DNA of 64,000 nucleotides. Source: Heliocidaris tuberculata (taxonomy: Eukaryota; Echinodermata; Echinoidea; Camarodonta; Echinometridae). The position numbers were made by a program, and so were the translations under genes. Every line of letters starts with the position of its first letter. Position 1 is the first letter of the stretch. The stretch covers positions 16,266,672 through 16,330,671 of the forward strand of contig CM046835.1 of assembly GCA_025618425.1 (NCBI GenBank), written 5' to 3'. Under the pieces are notes generated by a model that did no database searches, had not been told where the DNA came from, and was given only the letters and a program-made list of their open reading frames with translations. Positions 1 to 62,053 of this stretch are shown piece by piece.

Positions 1-3000
1 TTTTCTATCTTGAACACATTTTGACCTGAAAGCAGTAGTGCAATACATGTACATGTACTTCTGGCTATTTCCAATTTTCCATCTCTCACCCTGGATTAGT
101 GTAAACCAGCATGAACCAAACCATTGTATACAACATACAATAGCCAGTGACTAATCTGGGTCGAATGCAGTGCATTGATAATTCAGCATTCTAATACCTT
201 GTATCACCTGTAGATTATAGTCAGTGGACATATGACTTATTATGACTCGCTTTGCTGAAAATCTATGAAGAGCTCCTGTTGATAAAAAGCAATTTTCACA
301 CTGCTGCAGAGTGATATTAATACATGTAATAACGAAATGAGGAAAAAAAAGAAAAAAGATCACTGTAGCACTTTTCAGAGTTTTGCTCGAAAAGTGAGAT
401 TTCTAGGGAGTAAATCTTAATATATATGTAATTATTCTCCACGGCTCTTTTTGAGACTTGATAAGCTCTTTTACAGAGCTTTTCCAAAACTAAATTTCCT
501 CCACTTGTTTGTAATTTTTACAACTGATGACCAGATTTAGAAATGGATTAATTTGGAAAAGAATTACAGGGACAGAATGATGATTAACCAACTGTTCAAG
601 AACAGTCATAGAACAGTTTTTTCCCCATTTATCCATTAAAAAAGAAACAGAAACTGGTTTGTTAAAGGCCTACATGTACATGTACACGTACATGTATGCA
701 GGTAAACAATACATGGACATTATACAAGTCAAATCAAAGCTGACATACATGTACATTATATTTCAGTTCTCTACTCTCCTGTTTGATCATCTTATTTTAT
801 GATATATTTTTCATGAATTTAACTATTTGATAAGCCAACCATATTGTTTATATATATTTGTTAAGCTTTAGATCCAAATACATGTATGTATCTTGTTTGT
901 TCACTTGTGATTGAACTCTTCGAAGATTGAATCTGAGCATTGACACCAGTAAAAAGTTCAGGCCTACAGGTTGTCTTCACATAAGAGCTGTGGCATGGTG
1001 CTCATCTCCATACTCTTTGCTAACGATACCCTGCTTTCATTTTGATTAACATACACCTAGTGCATCAATCTTTAATTGTTTTGATCCTCTCTCCAGCTTT
1101 TCTCTCATTATCTTTGATGATCCATTCATGGCGGTTAATTTCGGAGCTTCGTGATCAGTGATTCTTTCACCAGCGACAAGTAATACAACATGTGTCAGGG
1201 TGTTTCTTAATTCCTTTGGGCTACTGTCCTTTCAGCCATTTTGGCAAACTGTTGAAGGGCATCCTAAATATTGTTCCAATAAACCAGTTCGTAATTCCAT
1301 TTTGGGCATGTGCAGATAAAGGTCATTTGTTTCGAGTACAATTATAGACTTTATACTCTATCATTTTGTATGCACCACAATGCGCTCACCAGTATGATTT
1401 TACATGTTAAACAAGTAGTGTGTCCACCAAAACTGATCCATGTGTGTGTACAACTTTGGGTCATTTCAGGGTCATTTGAGCCATGAACTACATTGTACAT
1501 GTAATTAGGAACTGGCTTATTTTGGGTCATTTTTAATCTTAGGGAGTCATTTTGCTCTCTGATCCCTGTAAGTGTGAAGCCCTGATACATGTCCATACAT
1601 ACATGTATTTCTGCATTATTTACATGTACATGTATATTAAGAGCTGATAAACTTTGAAATGTGTCCAAAATACTATAAGCAAGTGGTCTCCATGTACATT
1701 GTACATACATGTACTGCAAGAATAGCTTAAAATCCAATCTTGTAATGGAGAGTGTCTTGATGTACATGTACTGACAATGAATGCTGTCATGCATGAGTTG
1801 GAGACCTGCCTTTAAAAGCGATTAAAATTTTAGAATTACATAAAGCTGAGTCAGATAAACATTGCGTAGGAGACGTTTCCTGTTGAAATGGATGTTCTCA
1901 AAGTAAACAAGGCTACCTTGTGCAGGCACTACATGTAGAAGTCTTACATGTACATCATGTACTATGTCGCTCATACTAGGGCTGTAGAAATAACATTCCC
2001 TACCATGTCAGTGTCAAGACATTTCCTTTATGTACACATGATATATGTCTTTCCTGTTGACTACAATGGTGATATGGATGATGTAATGTACATGTAGTGA
2101 TACAGTGGTGATAAAATGTACATGTATAATATAAGGAGAGAATTTACTGGTAAGTGAATAAGGATATTTTTTTTGGAGAAAATAAAAGAAAAGTAGAATT
2201 GGCAAAATGATATGAAAAGAATGTGAAGAGATATTTCCCACTTTTCTGAGAATTACAAGAACATTTTGAGTATTTTTGCTGGAGATATAAATCAGGAAAT
2301 TGCATGAAGAGCCTCCTGATTAAAATCAAACCAGTATTACAATTTTCATAGAATAACGTTTTCTTAAATAACTTGAATGGAGAAGGAAAAGTGTTGTACC
2401 TAGAGTGCGATGAAACCATTTTGTAATGAGTAGACTATGAGTGACACTGGAAGTGAAAGAGAGAAAGAATAATTATAAAAAGAATCTAGATAATTGCAGG
2501 AATTGTATTATATCTCCTTCAAACACTGTGTCTAGCCTGGTTGATATTTGGCGCAAAAGCTTCCTCAAACATGGCATTCCATTATACCAATTTACAATGC
2601 AGAGATCTGTGGTACAGTGAAGTGGAATAATTTGAAAGGTCCATACATGTACATGTACATGTGGGACTGAGTGAGCATAAATATTGCTATGTTGTTAACG
2701 TAATGATACCTGTGCATGGAGTCTGGAGGGGATGTTGACATCGCAATCTTCTTTAGGAAGGGAAAACCCGTAATTGAATTCCCAAATTGCATTAGCCATG
2801 TAATAAAGATGAAAGCGTTAGATTTCATAGTCTCTATGCCTGTGCTCCCATTGCGTCACTTGCGATTTATATCCTGCTTTGTAGCCGCTGTAGAAAGAAA
2901 AAAAAAAATGAATCCTTCCTAAAAGGCCTCTTTTCCTCTGTTGAAGTTGTTCTTCTGTTACTGCTTGGTTATTTTCATATAAAATAACTTGATTAATTTC

Positions 3001-4342
3001 ATAGAAGTACATTCGTTCCTTGCTATTTGGTGTACCTCTGGAAATCCACAGAATGTCTTTTTATCATCGTAGCAGTACTCTTACAATCTAGAATCCTTGA
3101 ATACAATTTTTAGGTTTGGGCAACATAGTATGTAACCAAGCTAACAGCATTAAATATCTCATTCTATGTTAAAAGTAATCTCTATTATTAATGAGACCTC
3201 AGAATCTTAGCAAAATAATGGTACAGATTAGATCAAGTAAAAGGAAATCTCATTTCAGAACTTTGGTAAGTTCATTGCTCCAAAAATGGTGCATAAATCT
3301 AAAGCCTATAACACCATAAATGCTATGTCCTAGAAGGTAAGTTTCATGTCTTTTGCTAACGACTTGTGGAAAATAGGAACAAGGCTTTGTTATTACGGCA
3401 CTTTCAATGCAATGAATGCATTCTGTATTTGAAGGTGGAATAATGGAAATAATTTTCAGCATTCCATTGTCAACTGTCACGTTCATGACATTCTTTTGAT
3501 CGAGAAAGGTTATGGGTCAAGTGGAAATTCATGCTACAAATTTATTCCTCACATACCTCAAGAGCAGAATATTTTTTTAGTATTCTTCTTTTTTTTAATC
3601 AAAGCTACATGTACAGTACAAGTATTTCTATTTTCTGCACTCTGTACCTCTACTATACAGTTAAACAATGCCTGTGTGGATGACAAGATGTATTTATAAA
3701 CTTTTTTTTTTTGTATGGGAAGCAGTGTATTCACTCATGTTGATGTCAGATTTAAATGGTTGTTAATGCAAGTCCATTTTTAAACATGGTGAATTTAACA
3801 AAAATGATGTGCCATCTTTAATCAGCTATAGCAAAATACTGCTGTGCAAAAACAAATTCTTCATGTCAACAATCTGATGAGTTTAAAAACAGGACATTTA
3901 TGATGAACTGGTTCTGGTGTTCCGATTATATTGTAAAAGAAACTGTCTCAAAGCAATTGGGAAAGGTTGATCATGTCTACATAAGAATTTATGTATGCTG
4001 TGAGTTTTTGAAATCATCAAATTGTTAAAAAATTGATGCAATCTCACTGAAAAGCACATGCACTGCTCACAGGAATGGGTATATAGGACTGCATACTTCA
4101 GCTATTTCTTGTCATATTTTGATTATGAGGGCATTTGAGAAGCAATCTCTTTCATGGGACATTTTTACTGTGATGTTCTTCTAAACTGACTATAAAGGAA
4201 TTAGAAAGCTCACAAATTATTTTTCACCTTTCCCAGAACTCTTCTCTTTAAAATTTTTACAAAGACAAAGACAGAGTCATTCTGTACTACAAAAGTTAAT
4301 TAACGCCCCTTATGAAACAATGTGAGAGATGGAGAGAGTTAA

Positions 4343-4750
4343 CCCTTTCAGGACAGGAATTATTTCAGGGCTAAATTGATCACATTTTGATCTTCAAATT
4401 GGCAACAATAATATTTTTCTTTCAGTGCTACATGGTTCTAATATGGTGTAATGTCTTTGAAAATAATACACATGGTTAGGAATTTTGTCCAAAAGTTGAA
4501 AAAATTGCCAATTTGGATAAAAAATAAGGATTTTGAATCTCTCAATGTGTTGCCAATTTAAGGATTTTAAAACTTATTCTCCTATTCAAAATTCCTGGCA
4601 TCAAACGCAATATGGTAATGCAACAAAAATGGACATAGTGTGTGCAGAAATTTTTGCTCTTTCTACTCATGTATCTGGTATATTTTTTAGAGCTCTGAAT
4701 AAAAAGTTATTGAGCCAAACCACAAAATGTGGTCAATTGTCTCGAAAGGG
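4343..4750. mobile_element. TTAA-flanked miniature element, CCCTTTC family, copy 1
   Basis: A 408 bp unit sits between TTAA sites at 4339-4342 and 4751-4754. The left end is CCCTTTCAGGACAGG and the right end is CGAAAGGG. Related units lie at 20612-21011 and 30121-30512 in the opposite orientation, with a diverged one at 57571-57985. TTAA duplication with CCC-starting ends is the hallmark of piggyBac-type insertion. No transposase is encoded. Confidence 0.85.
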
Positions 4751-6543
4751 TTAAACAGAGAGATACACACACCCACATGATCAGTAGTTTATCTATTTTT
4801 GGAAGATAACGAGTGTTAAATGAGGCTGAAATGAAGAAATCTGATTAAAGTTTAATAGATTCCTCACCCAAGCCTTACAGTCTCTGAGAAACAAAGCCAT
4901 TTTAAGATGCTTGTGAACTATCCTGTGTAGACTTACTTTGCAATGTATTGAAAAATCCTTTGTTTCACTGTATGACAAATCATTATTCAACAGATATTTG
5001 AAGTTCCGTACAAATAACTTCACATTCTTACATTTTCCAAGGCTGTTTTCTCCAGCTTTTACCTCATTTCCTTTGAAATCTTCCCCTACCCACCATAAAA
5101 GCAAAATATATGTTTTAGCTATGTATTTGTAATTATAAAAAGTACTGACAATGTAGGGTTGTAAGCAGTGCAGCACATGTAAAAAATTTGGGGTGTTTTT
5201 TGCAATCATTCTGTATATGGACAGTTGTATGGACATTACATGTTATAGAGAAGCATGCTGGCAAGGGGACTTGGTGCATTACAGCTGTATTAACATTGCA
5301 CTTGTAATAATAGATCCATCAAGTTTAATTACCCATGATCCAGTGGGGTAGATTACATGAAAACCTGCTTGGCTGTGTATACTGGTGTAGTCTTCCATAT
5401 TAAGACTGTAAATCCCAAGAAATGGCAAATATCAATTAGTCTAAATACCTAAAATATATGTGATATCAACTGCATGTATAATGGTAATTGCAGAAACCTA
5501 AAAGGGATGGCTGATAGAAACAAATCAGAAAATTCCTTATGATAAAACTAGATGCAAAATAAGTTTTTCCATTAGTCAGTACTTAATTATTCATACACAG
5601 CCATAGAAGTTTTTGTGTAATCCACTTATTTATGATAATGAATAGCTGAAAGTATGAGAGTGAATTAAATCTCAATGAGTAAGAGACTCATAGCTGTGAC
5701 ACACTATTGCTACAATGGGAAAACCATTACAGAGCACGTTTGATAAAGGGCAGAATAAGTTCTTAAAATGATTTCAGAACTCATTCTCACCACTAAGTCT
5801 AATACAGTGTTTGTACCCCCATGAAAGTATATAATAGGCACTGAATATGTGCAGACTTTGTTTTTAGTAAATGGGATATTCTTAAACTTAAAAATTGCAT
5901 GTATTGTGTCAAACAAAAACTTTAATAGATCGGTACACATGTAGGGTGACACGACACTGAATAAATAAAGTTAAGATGTCATGTTTAAGATTAAATTTAA
6001 CTGTATTTCATACTACAAATAACCTAAATACATTGTCCTGTATACAAATATAGCCTGCATACATGTGCATGTAGCCTACATGTACATAAAAAACTGTTAG
6101 TGTGCCAAGGCAGTCTAATAATCCTTAATGAATGATTCACTATACAGTGGATGTAAACGCCTTGTATCACTCTCAGACATAGAGATTATTTGACCTCACA
6201 GAACAAGATATCTGTGAGTTGAACACTGTTACACGAAGGAACTGCATCCTACTACATGTACTGTAGTAGGCCCTATATTGTAAAATGGTCTTTCATTCAC
6301 CCAGTCTGCATACGTGTACACTGTAGTGTTGTTATATTAGATGTAGCTGGTTTCATAGATCAAAACTGACATGGATCATAAATTATAGTTCTCTGCATCT
6401 TGTTTTGTGTTGCGGGGGTACTGCATGCAGTTTGTAAAGCCCACTTTACTTGAAGGTTACATGCATGTCCTTGATTGAAATTCAGAGAAATTCTAAAGCA
6501 GTGCATTTTGTCGCTGGGTGGAATGTTCATGTTAAAGGCTTAA

Positions 6544-6927
6544 AGGGAATCGGTAACTTTGTGGAGGCTTGATTTAATAAATTGTTTAATTCTGATATCT
6601 GTCTTGTATAATGATGTTCAAAAGGATAAATAAATAGCCAGGCATAGAAAGGTTTTCAAATATGCATTGTTATTATCAAGATATCTAAGACTGAATACTG
6701 CCATTTACGAAACCATACGGGGGTACGCTTTAGTCTAACACTGCAGTCTATGGGGGAAACGAGTCTGGCATTTCCTGTCACTTGTATATGTTTACTTTTG
6801 TGAAGCACATGATGATTTTGAAGGGCATATTTTTCCTGGGCTTCATTTTTACACCATATTACATACACTGATAGCATGTAAGGCCAGGCAGCTCAGATTT
6901 TATCAAGCCTCTACAAAGTTACCAATT
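6544..6927. mobile_element. Miniature element, GGTAACTTTGTGGAGG family, copy 1
   Basis: The terminal inverted repeats are GGTAACTTTGTGGAGGCTTG on the left and CAAGCCTCTACAAAGTTACC on the right. The left end abuts TTAA (6540-6543); the right TTAA is not visible. A clearly related, fully TTAA-bounded copy lies at 53489-53861 in the same orientation. Both share an internal TTTACACCATATTACATACA segment. No coding potential. Confidence 0.8.
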
Positions 6928-7520
6928 GTGGTGCAGAGTGCTCATACATGTACATGTTTATGAAATCATTATGAGTTCTATAGCATGCCTTAGAAGCTAA
7001 ACAAAAATTGTCAATCGGACTTTGATGCAAAATTTTTTCTGTTTTCGTTAATAGTAAGATGCAAAGGTTTAATCTGCATAAAAAAATTCAGGATATATTT
7101 AATGCGTACATGTACTTGAGCTTTTCAAAGGTACTTCATCCCTTTTGCAGACTTACACAAAATTCTACAAAACTTTGCACAGGTTTAGTAGACATCCTGT
7201 AGATGCTGCCTATGAAATTTCAAAGTCACAAGTTCTATAACTCCTTTGTAAGCAATGAAAATTGCAGAGGGAGCTATTCAGAAATCAATGCAAGTATATG
7301 TACTAGTAACTGTCAAAAAATTATGTGATTTTTTTTTTCAAGTAAAAAAAATTGTGTGTTATCAAATTAATTTTATTACTTACTTAAAAGCAAATCATAA
7401 TCCTTTTCACATCTGCACAGGTTTTCCAATTATAATTCTTTTGTAATTTATTGCATACTCACACAACTTCATACAAAAGGGATGAAGTACATGTACCTTT
7501 AATATCATACCAATTATTAG

Positions 7521-7848
7521 GACCCCGTTCTCATTACAAGGGATTGAGCGATCTAGCGTGTGCTAGATCACGCCACCTCAAAGGTAAGAATGCAGCGATG
7601 TCGTTTCGGCGCGCTCCACGGCGGTCCACAGCGATCCACAGTGATCCCAAACCGGACCACCTCTGAGGGGTGGTCCACAAGAGATAACGCGATCTAGAGC
7701 GCGCCTATTCACAGTTTACTGTGCAGAGAGTGCTAAGATAGATCTCACTACCCTCTGCAGGTGTGAACCTGTGGCATGCCAGTGGACCTCCCTGGCGCAC
7801 CCTACGATAGTACGATCCACTTTCCTATCTCGTAATGAGAACGGGGTC
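7521..7848. mobile_element. GC-rich miniature element with GACCCCGTTCTCATTAC ends
   Basis: The left end is GACCCCGTTCTCATTACAAG and the right end is CGTAATGAGAACGGGGTC, forming an inverted repeat of about 17 bp. The 3 bp TAG is duplicated at 7518-7520 and 7849-7851. The 328 bp interior is GC- and CpG-richer than its surroundings, with direct repeats of GGTCCAC and GATCCAC. No ORF of note. Its end sequence and target site resemble the element at 16363-16696. Confidence 0.85.
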
Positions 7849-8602
7849 TAGGATTCAATCTTAGTAAGATGTCAACCTATTATTTTTTGTAATTCTTGTA
7901 AGTATGAATACTGATACGATTAATCAGTTCACTAAGCAATGAGGACTGCCATACTAACACCTGAGTCATTCTTTGAAGTCTGAGAAAAGGCCAATGGAAT
8001 AACAGGGAGTAGATCTTCACGAGCTGTATACCTACATGTACTTAGTCTCTCATTTGTAAGTGTATGTCAGTGAAAAAGCATTTTGTATTTTGACTGACCC
8101 TCCCAATTTCTGTACCGAGTGAATTTTTTACATTGGAAGCATCCTGAATTCTAAATTTGAATCGATGAAAGCAGTATTTATTTCTTGACTGCATATCTAT
8201 CAGAATTAAGTCTGAAATAGGTGAATAGAGTACATTTTTTCTCTTAGATTAACTGAATATCTGTCAAAAAAAAGTGTCAAAAAGGAAAAAAAAAGCAGCA
8301 TAGATTTCACACTTTGAATGAACCCCATTTCCATTAAATGTATTCTGTATGGTGGAAATACCTTAGAAATGATGACCTCAGAATGCAGCCTCGTTGTACA
8401 ATTCACCTAGATTTAGAGGACAGTGGCAACATAATTATGTTAACCGAAAAGCTGGATTGATTTCACCCAGGCGTTGCATCTCATTCTATCACCCCAGCTA
8501 ACATTTAGTCTTCATGCTCAGACCATATCTGTTTGTATCTTGTAAAGTGGAAATAGCCCTCCATGTAGTAAAGAATGATCATCTGGTTGATACAATATTA
8601 TC

Positions 8603-8672
8603 TTTTGGAGCCAGAAGGACATTAACTCTGTACAAATGATGGGACTTAACACCCTTCTGGCTACAAACAGAT
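8603..8672. repeat. Small inverted-repeat unit, CCAGAAGG type
   Basis: The arms TTGGAGCCAGAAGG and CCCTTCTGGCTACAA flank about 40 bp. It is the intact counterpart of the interrupted unit at 30083-30560. A GGCACCAAAAGGGCATTAAA word at 62728 may be a third, decayed, end. Confidence 0.65.
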
Positions 8673-11600
8673 CATATTGTATGCTTATAACCAGGAGGTT
8701 GTTGGCAAATTATACCTCTTTATACTCTACCCCCACCAGAATACTCCTTTTTTTTCAAGTTCATGATATGTTTACATTAGGCCTAGTATATATATATGAA
8801 CATGTATTAAAGTATTGATTGATTTATTCCCAATATTCTTTTTCATTTGAACACTGAGTATAGCATTTCATAGAGAAGCAGCACAATTGTCCTCTGCAAT
8901 AGTTTGCATGATAATTCATTTTCATATGCACCCAATTTGTCATACCTATTGAAAATAGACCGGGCATCATTTTAAGGTTATTTTTGTCAAGTACAAGAGG
9001 TCTTTAACATCTACAAAAACATGTATGCACTTCCTGTTTAATTTTAATGCATTGAATGTGGGCGGTTGATTAAGAAATGACATTTCGAAGAGCAAATCAA
9101 TTAAGGATTTCTTTCAAAACAATTCGTAAACACACGGGGGACCACCTCCCACATTCTTTACACAAACATTCATATAGGCCTACAATTGCAAATACTTGAT
9201 GAGCAGTATTTGTCTTTGTTTAATTAGATCTTCAATCTTTCTATAATTGCCTCTAAGTAATCATAGTGTCCCACCCACCTCCTCCCACCCCCTCCCACAG
9301 GCATGTTATCTTCTGTGTGTTTCCTCATTGTAATCATTAAATTCCAACACTAAAAGAAAAAAAATCTCTTTTCTCAAAATCATACAAGTGTAGGGGCATT
9401 AAACTTCATGCTAAAAATTGAAGATTTGAAATTTTATTTTCTTTTGTGCTTCATAAACTTTACCATACATTAAGTGTAAGCACAACTGATCACAGCTACA
9501 AAATTTCGGTACAGGTTTCGGAGTTCATAATAACCAAAAACTGTGAATTATGTGCATGTGTAAATAGATTTTGTGTAAATTTATGCATAACTCAATGGAG
9601 ACCCCCCCCCCCCCCCTACCAGATTAATGGAGTTGCATGTTGACATGAGTGAAAATTTTGTATGAAGCAATGCAAGGGGCATGCAAATGAGTCAAATTGC
9701 ATAAATATTCATCATATAAAGAAACATAATTGGGAGAGCAATGTATCATTCTTATAATATATAAAAACTGACGATGACGAGTCAACTCTGATTTATTTAG
9801 GTATCTTTCGAAATGTTGCACAAATCACCTTTTTGTTTTACGATATTTTTTTGCTGTTTCCCTACATGATATTCATATATGAATATTGATTAACTGTTGG
9901 TATCACTATATATGATTATTGTAAGAAACATATAGTTTCTGCATCTGAATCAGGGTTACATGTAGGTACAGAAATGTTGTGTACCATATATAAACTCATC
10001 TGATGCCTGAGGTTGCTACCCGACATGCTAGAGAGATTACCTGTTCACAGCTGAATTCCCCAAGGGAAATAACACTAGTGGACACAGGTAGAATAAATTG
10101 CTCTCCTGCATGCTAGTCTGAAAAGAAAGTCATTTTTCTTCTAGCTAGCCCATCTAGAAAAAAAGCCAAATCTTTCAAAGGGCTGAATGAAGAAACGTTC
10201 TTTTCAAATGGGAAATATTTATGTCTTTATTTCACTTTGATACATACTTCTAGAAAAATGTCATGAATCTATAATGAAACTTACCTTTAAGCTGACTGAT
10301 CTCCAAGTAAATACTACATGATATCAGACAAAAACAGAATAAAGATCTATAAGGAAGAATGATGCTTTTAATCATTTTCCCCACAAATGAGTTGGGGATC
10401 TTTTATATCATTGCACTCCAGTAGGCTTCTACATGTACATGTACTCTCTGTTCAAAGCTCCTGTGTGTGCATATTGAACATGCAAACACCAGATGAAACA
10501 AATACAGAATTTGCAACGTAACTTACATGTAAGTGTACAATGTACATGTAGATTTGGAAAGGTGTGCAATATGACTTGGAGAAGCAGTGGGAGTCTTCAA
10601 GTTATTATGCAAAGCCAGAGTTAAAGAGTTTGGGGGCACTAATGGATTGATTAGCATGCATGACTGATATTGGGTGTTACGTCGTTGAAAGTGTTTATCT
10701 CATTTTTCCAAAGGGAAGACCTACATTTTAAAGCTTGACAGCCTCGATACATCATGCTACACATTATTATTTTCCTTTTCTGCAGTCCCAACCCTTGATA
10801 GATTGCTTATCACATGAAATCAAACTGTCACACCTACTAGTAACAAAATGACATTTGTGTCCAGTGAATGGAATTCAGAGGTCACATGATCTAGATGGAG
10901 TGGTTCCATATCTTCATAAGATAGCAATGGAGATGTTTTTAAAGGACAATGAGATTCCTATTTCTTTTCATCCCAGACAACAAACAGGTTAACCCAAGTC
11001 TGATTCGATCTCAAAATCAAATTGACCCTTTTATGTGCTGGAGAGCTTTTCAAATATCCTTAGAATCTACTGAGTGAATGAAAAATTCTAGAGTTGGTTT
11101 CTACCCACATCTACTTAACTTGAGATAGCATCATGCTTGTGATGCTATCCACATCTTTTCTTCTCATCCAGTACAACAGATTTGATATCTCTCTTAATAC
11201 CACAATCTCAAAATCAAATTGACCTTCTAGAGTAGCTAAAGAGCTCCTCAAATATTGACAGATTATGACTGATGCAATACACTGCAGCTGTTAAAAACTG
11301 CTTAAGATACAGATATTATATTGATGTTTCAATCAAATAGATGAATTTTACCCTTCATTACTAATGTTAATCTCCTGAATTAACTATTCTATTTTGTTGT
11401 TCAGATAACATAATTAAACTGAATTATAAGCAGTCATTTAGATGTAAAATATCTTGATCAAGTTTGCATCTTTTTCCTCTGTAGGTCTTGATTGGTCATG
11501 CTGATTCTAATTGAAATGATTACTCAGAGTTAAGGTTTTAAAATATTTGGAAGATATTTTTTATATTTCCTCCACAAATAATACTGGCCTATATGTACTC

Positions 11601-13505
11601 TTTGACAAAACTGGTAGAATTTACTTAAAATACACATAACAGATCCTGTTTTCTGTGCAAACAAAATTAAAGATAGTTAAATCATGGTAAAAGAAACAGG
11701 GTGTAGAATGCCCTAAAGTCTGCTTCACTCCACTATCAAGCTTGATCTGCATAATGTAATGCTCCTCCCTCACACATGACATTCCTAGGTATAGGTAGAA
11801 TTCACACTCGGACTTCCTCCACCATGCAATCACACTAGTTTGTTGATTTGGCCGCTTCTCCGGGGGGATTGACGTGGTCACTCGGAAGAAATGTCGCGGG
11901 CGCCAACTGCGCGCTTTCACCCTTGATTGCTCGTTGTTTTTCTGAGTCGGGGATGCGTGTCGTAATCGTCAGTACAGATTATATCAACACACTCTCCTTA
12001 GCAGGGCTGGTATCAGAGATGGGTTTAGATGTCTGTGGGATATAATTGAAGTCAATCTACTTCATTAATTTGACTACAGTTCATTGAGCAAGCAATCATT
12101 TTCATAAACACAGACCAACATTATACCTCCCTGGAATTATTATTGCTTATCATGATATAGGAAATAAAAATGTACAAGTTGGCTATTCCCCTTGAGCACT
12201 GATTTATTTTTTTCATTACATTTTTTTTTCAGTGACATGACTTAGGGGTGTTACTAAAAGGATATAATGCAGGCTTAATTCATGTCATAAAAGGCATTTT
12301 GAAAAGAAATAGAGGATTTCCGCTTTACTCTTAAAATAAAGAAATAAAAAAGCAAAAGTGATGACTTTCATCACCTAACCTTTACTTTCCACTGATCAAT
12401 AGGCATATATGTACCTTCAAATTATTGAGGTATTTCTCACTTATGAGACTATATCTGACTAGATCAAATTTATCAAAAGCCACACTATGAATGTAATGGA
12501 ATTGATCCCCATTTCTTGACAAGCTATATAAGTTGACTGAAGAATGACCTTTCTGCTATATATGCTTTCCTCTTAAAATCTTCCGCCTGTAGTAAATTGA
12601 AGACATGCAGAGATCAATTTCACCTAGGCCCTTGTCTCTGTGTTAGGGGAACGTAGAGCATCACTCAACATACAGTAATCTCCCCATGCACAATGAAAAT
12701 TCATTTCCCTCTGGCTTTTATTCTAATTTTCAGGAGGGGGTGCACGGAGTGGCTCTGTCTGTAAACATCCTCTGTTTAATGTATGTACTATACTCACCAG
12801 TGGCATATCCAGAAATTTTTACGAACAGGTAGAATCCTCCCGGGGAAGGGGGGGGGGGGGGGGTAGGCTGGCTCCATCTTTTGCGTGTTGAAATTTCAAT
12901 CTAAGTATAATTGTCAATAATGCATGCTGATGTAATTTAAGTCCATGCTCAATATTGCCAAGCACTTTACAGATACATCCATGTATTTGTTGAATGTTGT
13001 TTGATTTGTAGGAGATAGATAGATGTCCATGACTCTAAACAGCTGTAAAGCTTTTTTTCTCGTTGATGTGGAGTATTAAGCAAAACTGGAAGATTGATAT
13101 GTATCACCTACCTGTATTATGATTTAGCTTTTGTTTTTTATGAAATATTTGCACCTTTTAAATCTTTGCTGTAGGTGAATGACATATGTATGGGTCTTTA
13201 AATTCGAAGTTGTTTATGTCAAAGATATGATCAGGATCAATGTGTCATTATAATTATGAGGACATGATACATCCTTCCCATCACTGTACTTGCCCTTTAA
13301 ATTGTATCTTAAAAGGGAAATTGTGTACAGATGATATGAAACAGAAACTAGTTCCCCAACCCTGTCGTTAAATATAGATTGGACTCAGTAGGGTAACAAG
13401 CAATGATTGTACCTTGATTCTACACAGGCTATATTTTTGTTTGTTGGGGGTCTATAAAAGTGGTGAAAAAAATTGTTGGGGGGGAAAACCCCCCGACAAT
13501 AGTTA

Positions 13506-13725
13506 CGTTCATATGGTACTTGTGATTTTGAAACTTTAAGTTAACAAAATAACAACTCACTAACAATGATGAGGGATTGCACGGTTCTGAAACAACGATG
13601 CTTGTTGTTCTGAGATTACAAGTCAAGCAATCATTGTTTAACATGACCAGAGCTCTAGGTCATGGCGAACAACAAGTTTGCTATTAAAACTTTAAGTTAA
13701 TTCTGTCCACATGGTCCATAACTAT
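13506..13725. repeat. Repeat sharing the GAAACTTTAAGTTAAC terminus
   Basis: It begins GTTCATATGGTACTTGTGAT followed by TTTGAAACTTTAAGTTAAC, very like the terminal sequence of the repeat at 33931-34281. A second ACTTTAAGTTAA word lies near 13690. The right boundary is uncertain and no target duplication could be assigned. It is probably a decayed member of the same miniature family. Confidence 0.5.
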
Positions 13726-15069
13726 GACGGATAGAATTTATCGAGATGAAGTTTCATTATCAGAAGTCAAGATTAGTAAAATCAGAAAATCTTTTTTTTG
13801 TTGTGAGGGATACAAACTGGCTCAGCCTGAAGACCAGGCGAGGAAGACAAAAGTTCAAGCATTGGCAGTGGCACACACAGAAGTATATGGAGTTATGGTG
13901 TGACCTCTTGCCCATGTACATGGAACCAGAGGCAAAGTTGACAGAGCTGTATGTCAATGAAATTGCACTTTTGACCATGGGTCAGGTGTACTCAGAAGGT
14001 TATCAGCAGTGGTTTTCACTCTTGTACTTCTGGTCTTTTTCTCCCCACTCCAGTCGTGGTACCCATCCTCCATGCAATGATAAGCTCAGTACTCATATCA
14101 TTGATAGATCTAGATGTACGTATACCGTTCTGTCCCATTTATACTGTGTATGAGCCCAATGACGCATAAAGGTGGATATTACCTGTGCAGCTGTGAAAGA
14201 GCTGTGAAAGAGCTGTGACATGTTAGGTTAATATGACTAATGATATGTCAGAACATATGAGCTTCAGGTAGTCCTATATCTTATGGATGCATGAATGATA
14301 AAAGATATTCACTGAAATGAAACATGAAACATGAAAAGACACAAAACATGTATGCATGTGAAGCAAGTACTTTTTTAAGTGCAAGTGTATATCTTTAGGT
14401 TTATTTTGATAACCTGTGGCCGGTGTAACGTCTGACATGAAAACTTTCACAGGAAAAGCTGGAAGTTATTGTAGTCAGCTTTCTTGCATAAAAATGCATC
14501 TGTATGTGTAGGTGTAAGGCATGCTTTTTGTAACATATCAGTGTAAAATCTTTCCAGTGATCACTTGTGACCATTAGATTTGTTATAATATGTAGTAGGT
14601 CTGTGGTAAGTGTCAATGTCTGGGCAAGGTTTGAGCAAGGAGTCTGTGATAACTCCTTGGTTTGAGCAATGATGTGTTGACATGGGTTTGAAGGCTGTGA
14701 GTAAACACAGATGACCTCACACCTCAGGAATGTCATATACTTTAGGGTCATAGTCTGAGATCTAAACTTTACTTGAACCAGAAGTGATTGAATTATGCTA
14801 ATAACAATATACATGTAGGTAGATTTTGTATTATGAAGATTTAGAAGAAATGTTTTGTCCTCTAGAAAATTCTCCTTTGCATGCTGATAATGATAATGAT
14901 ACATATTGAATTTGATATAAATTGTTTATCATTTATTTTCAATATGTGACATTAACAAAATTTCTGTTTAACATGAAATGAGTTCATATGAAAAGTATTC
15001 ATTGGTCTAAAAGTTGAATATTTTTTCATAACGATATGAATTTTCTGTGTATCCTTATTCTCTTTCTAA

Positions 15070-62053
<46,984 letters not shown>

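Noticed and set aside
13746..14153. 135-residue open frame on the + strand
   Set aside because: No recognisable domain, no splice-site or codon pattern support, and overlapping open frame on the other strand; likely chance.
14401..14904. 167-residue open frame on the - strand
   Set aside because: No domain recognised and the composition looks like AT-rich intronic sequence. It sits just upstream of exon A, where intron is expected.
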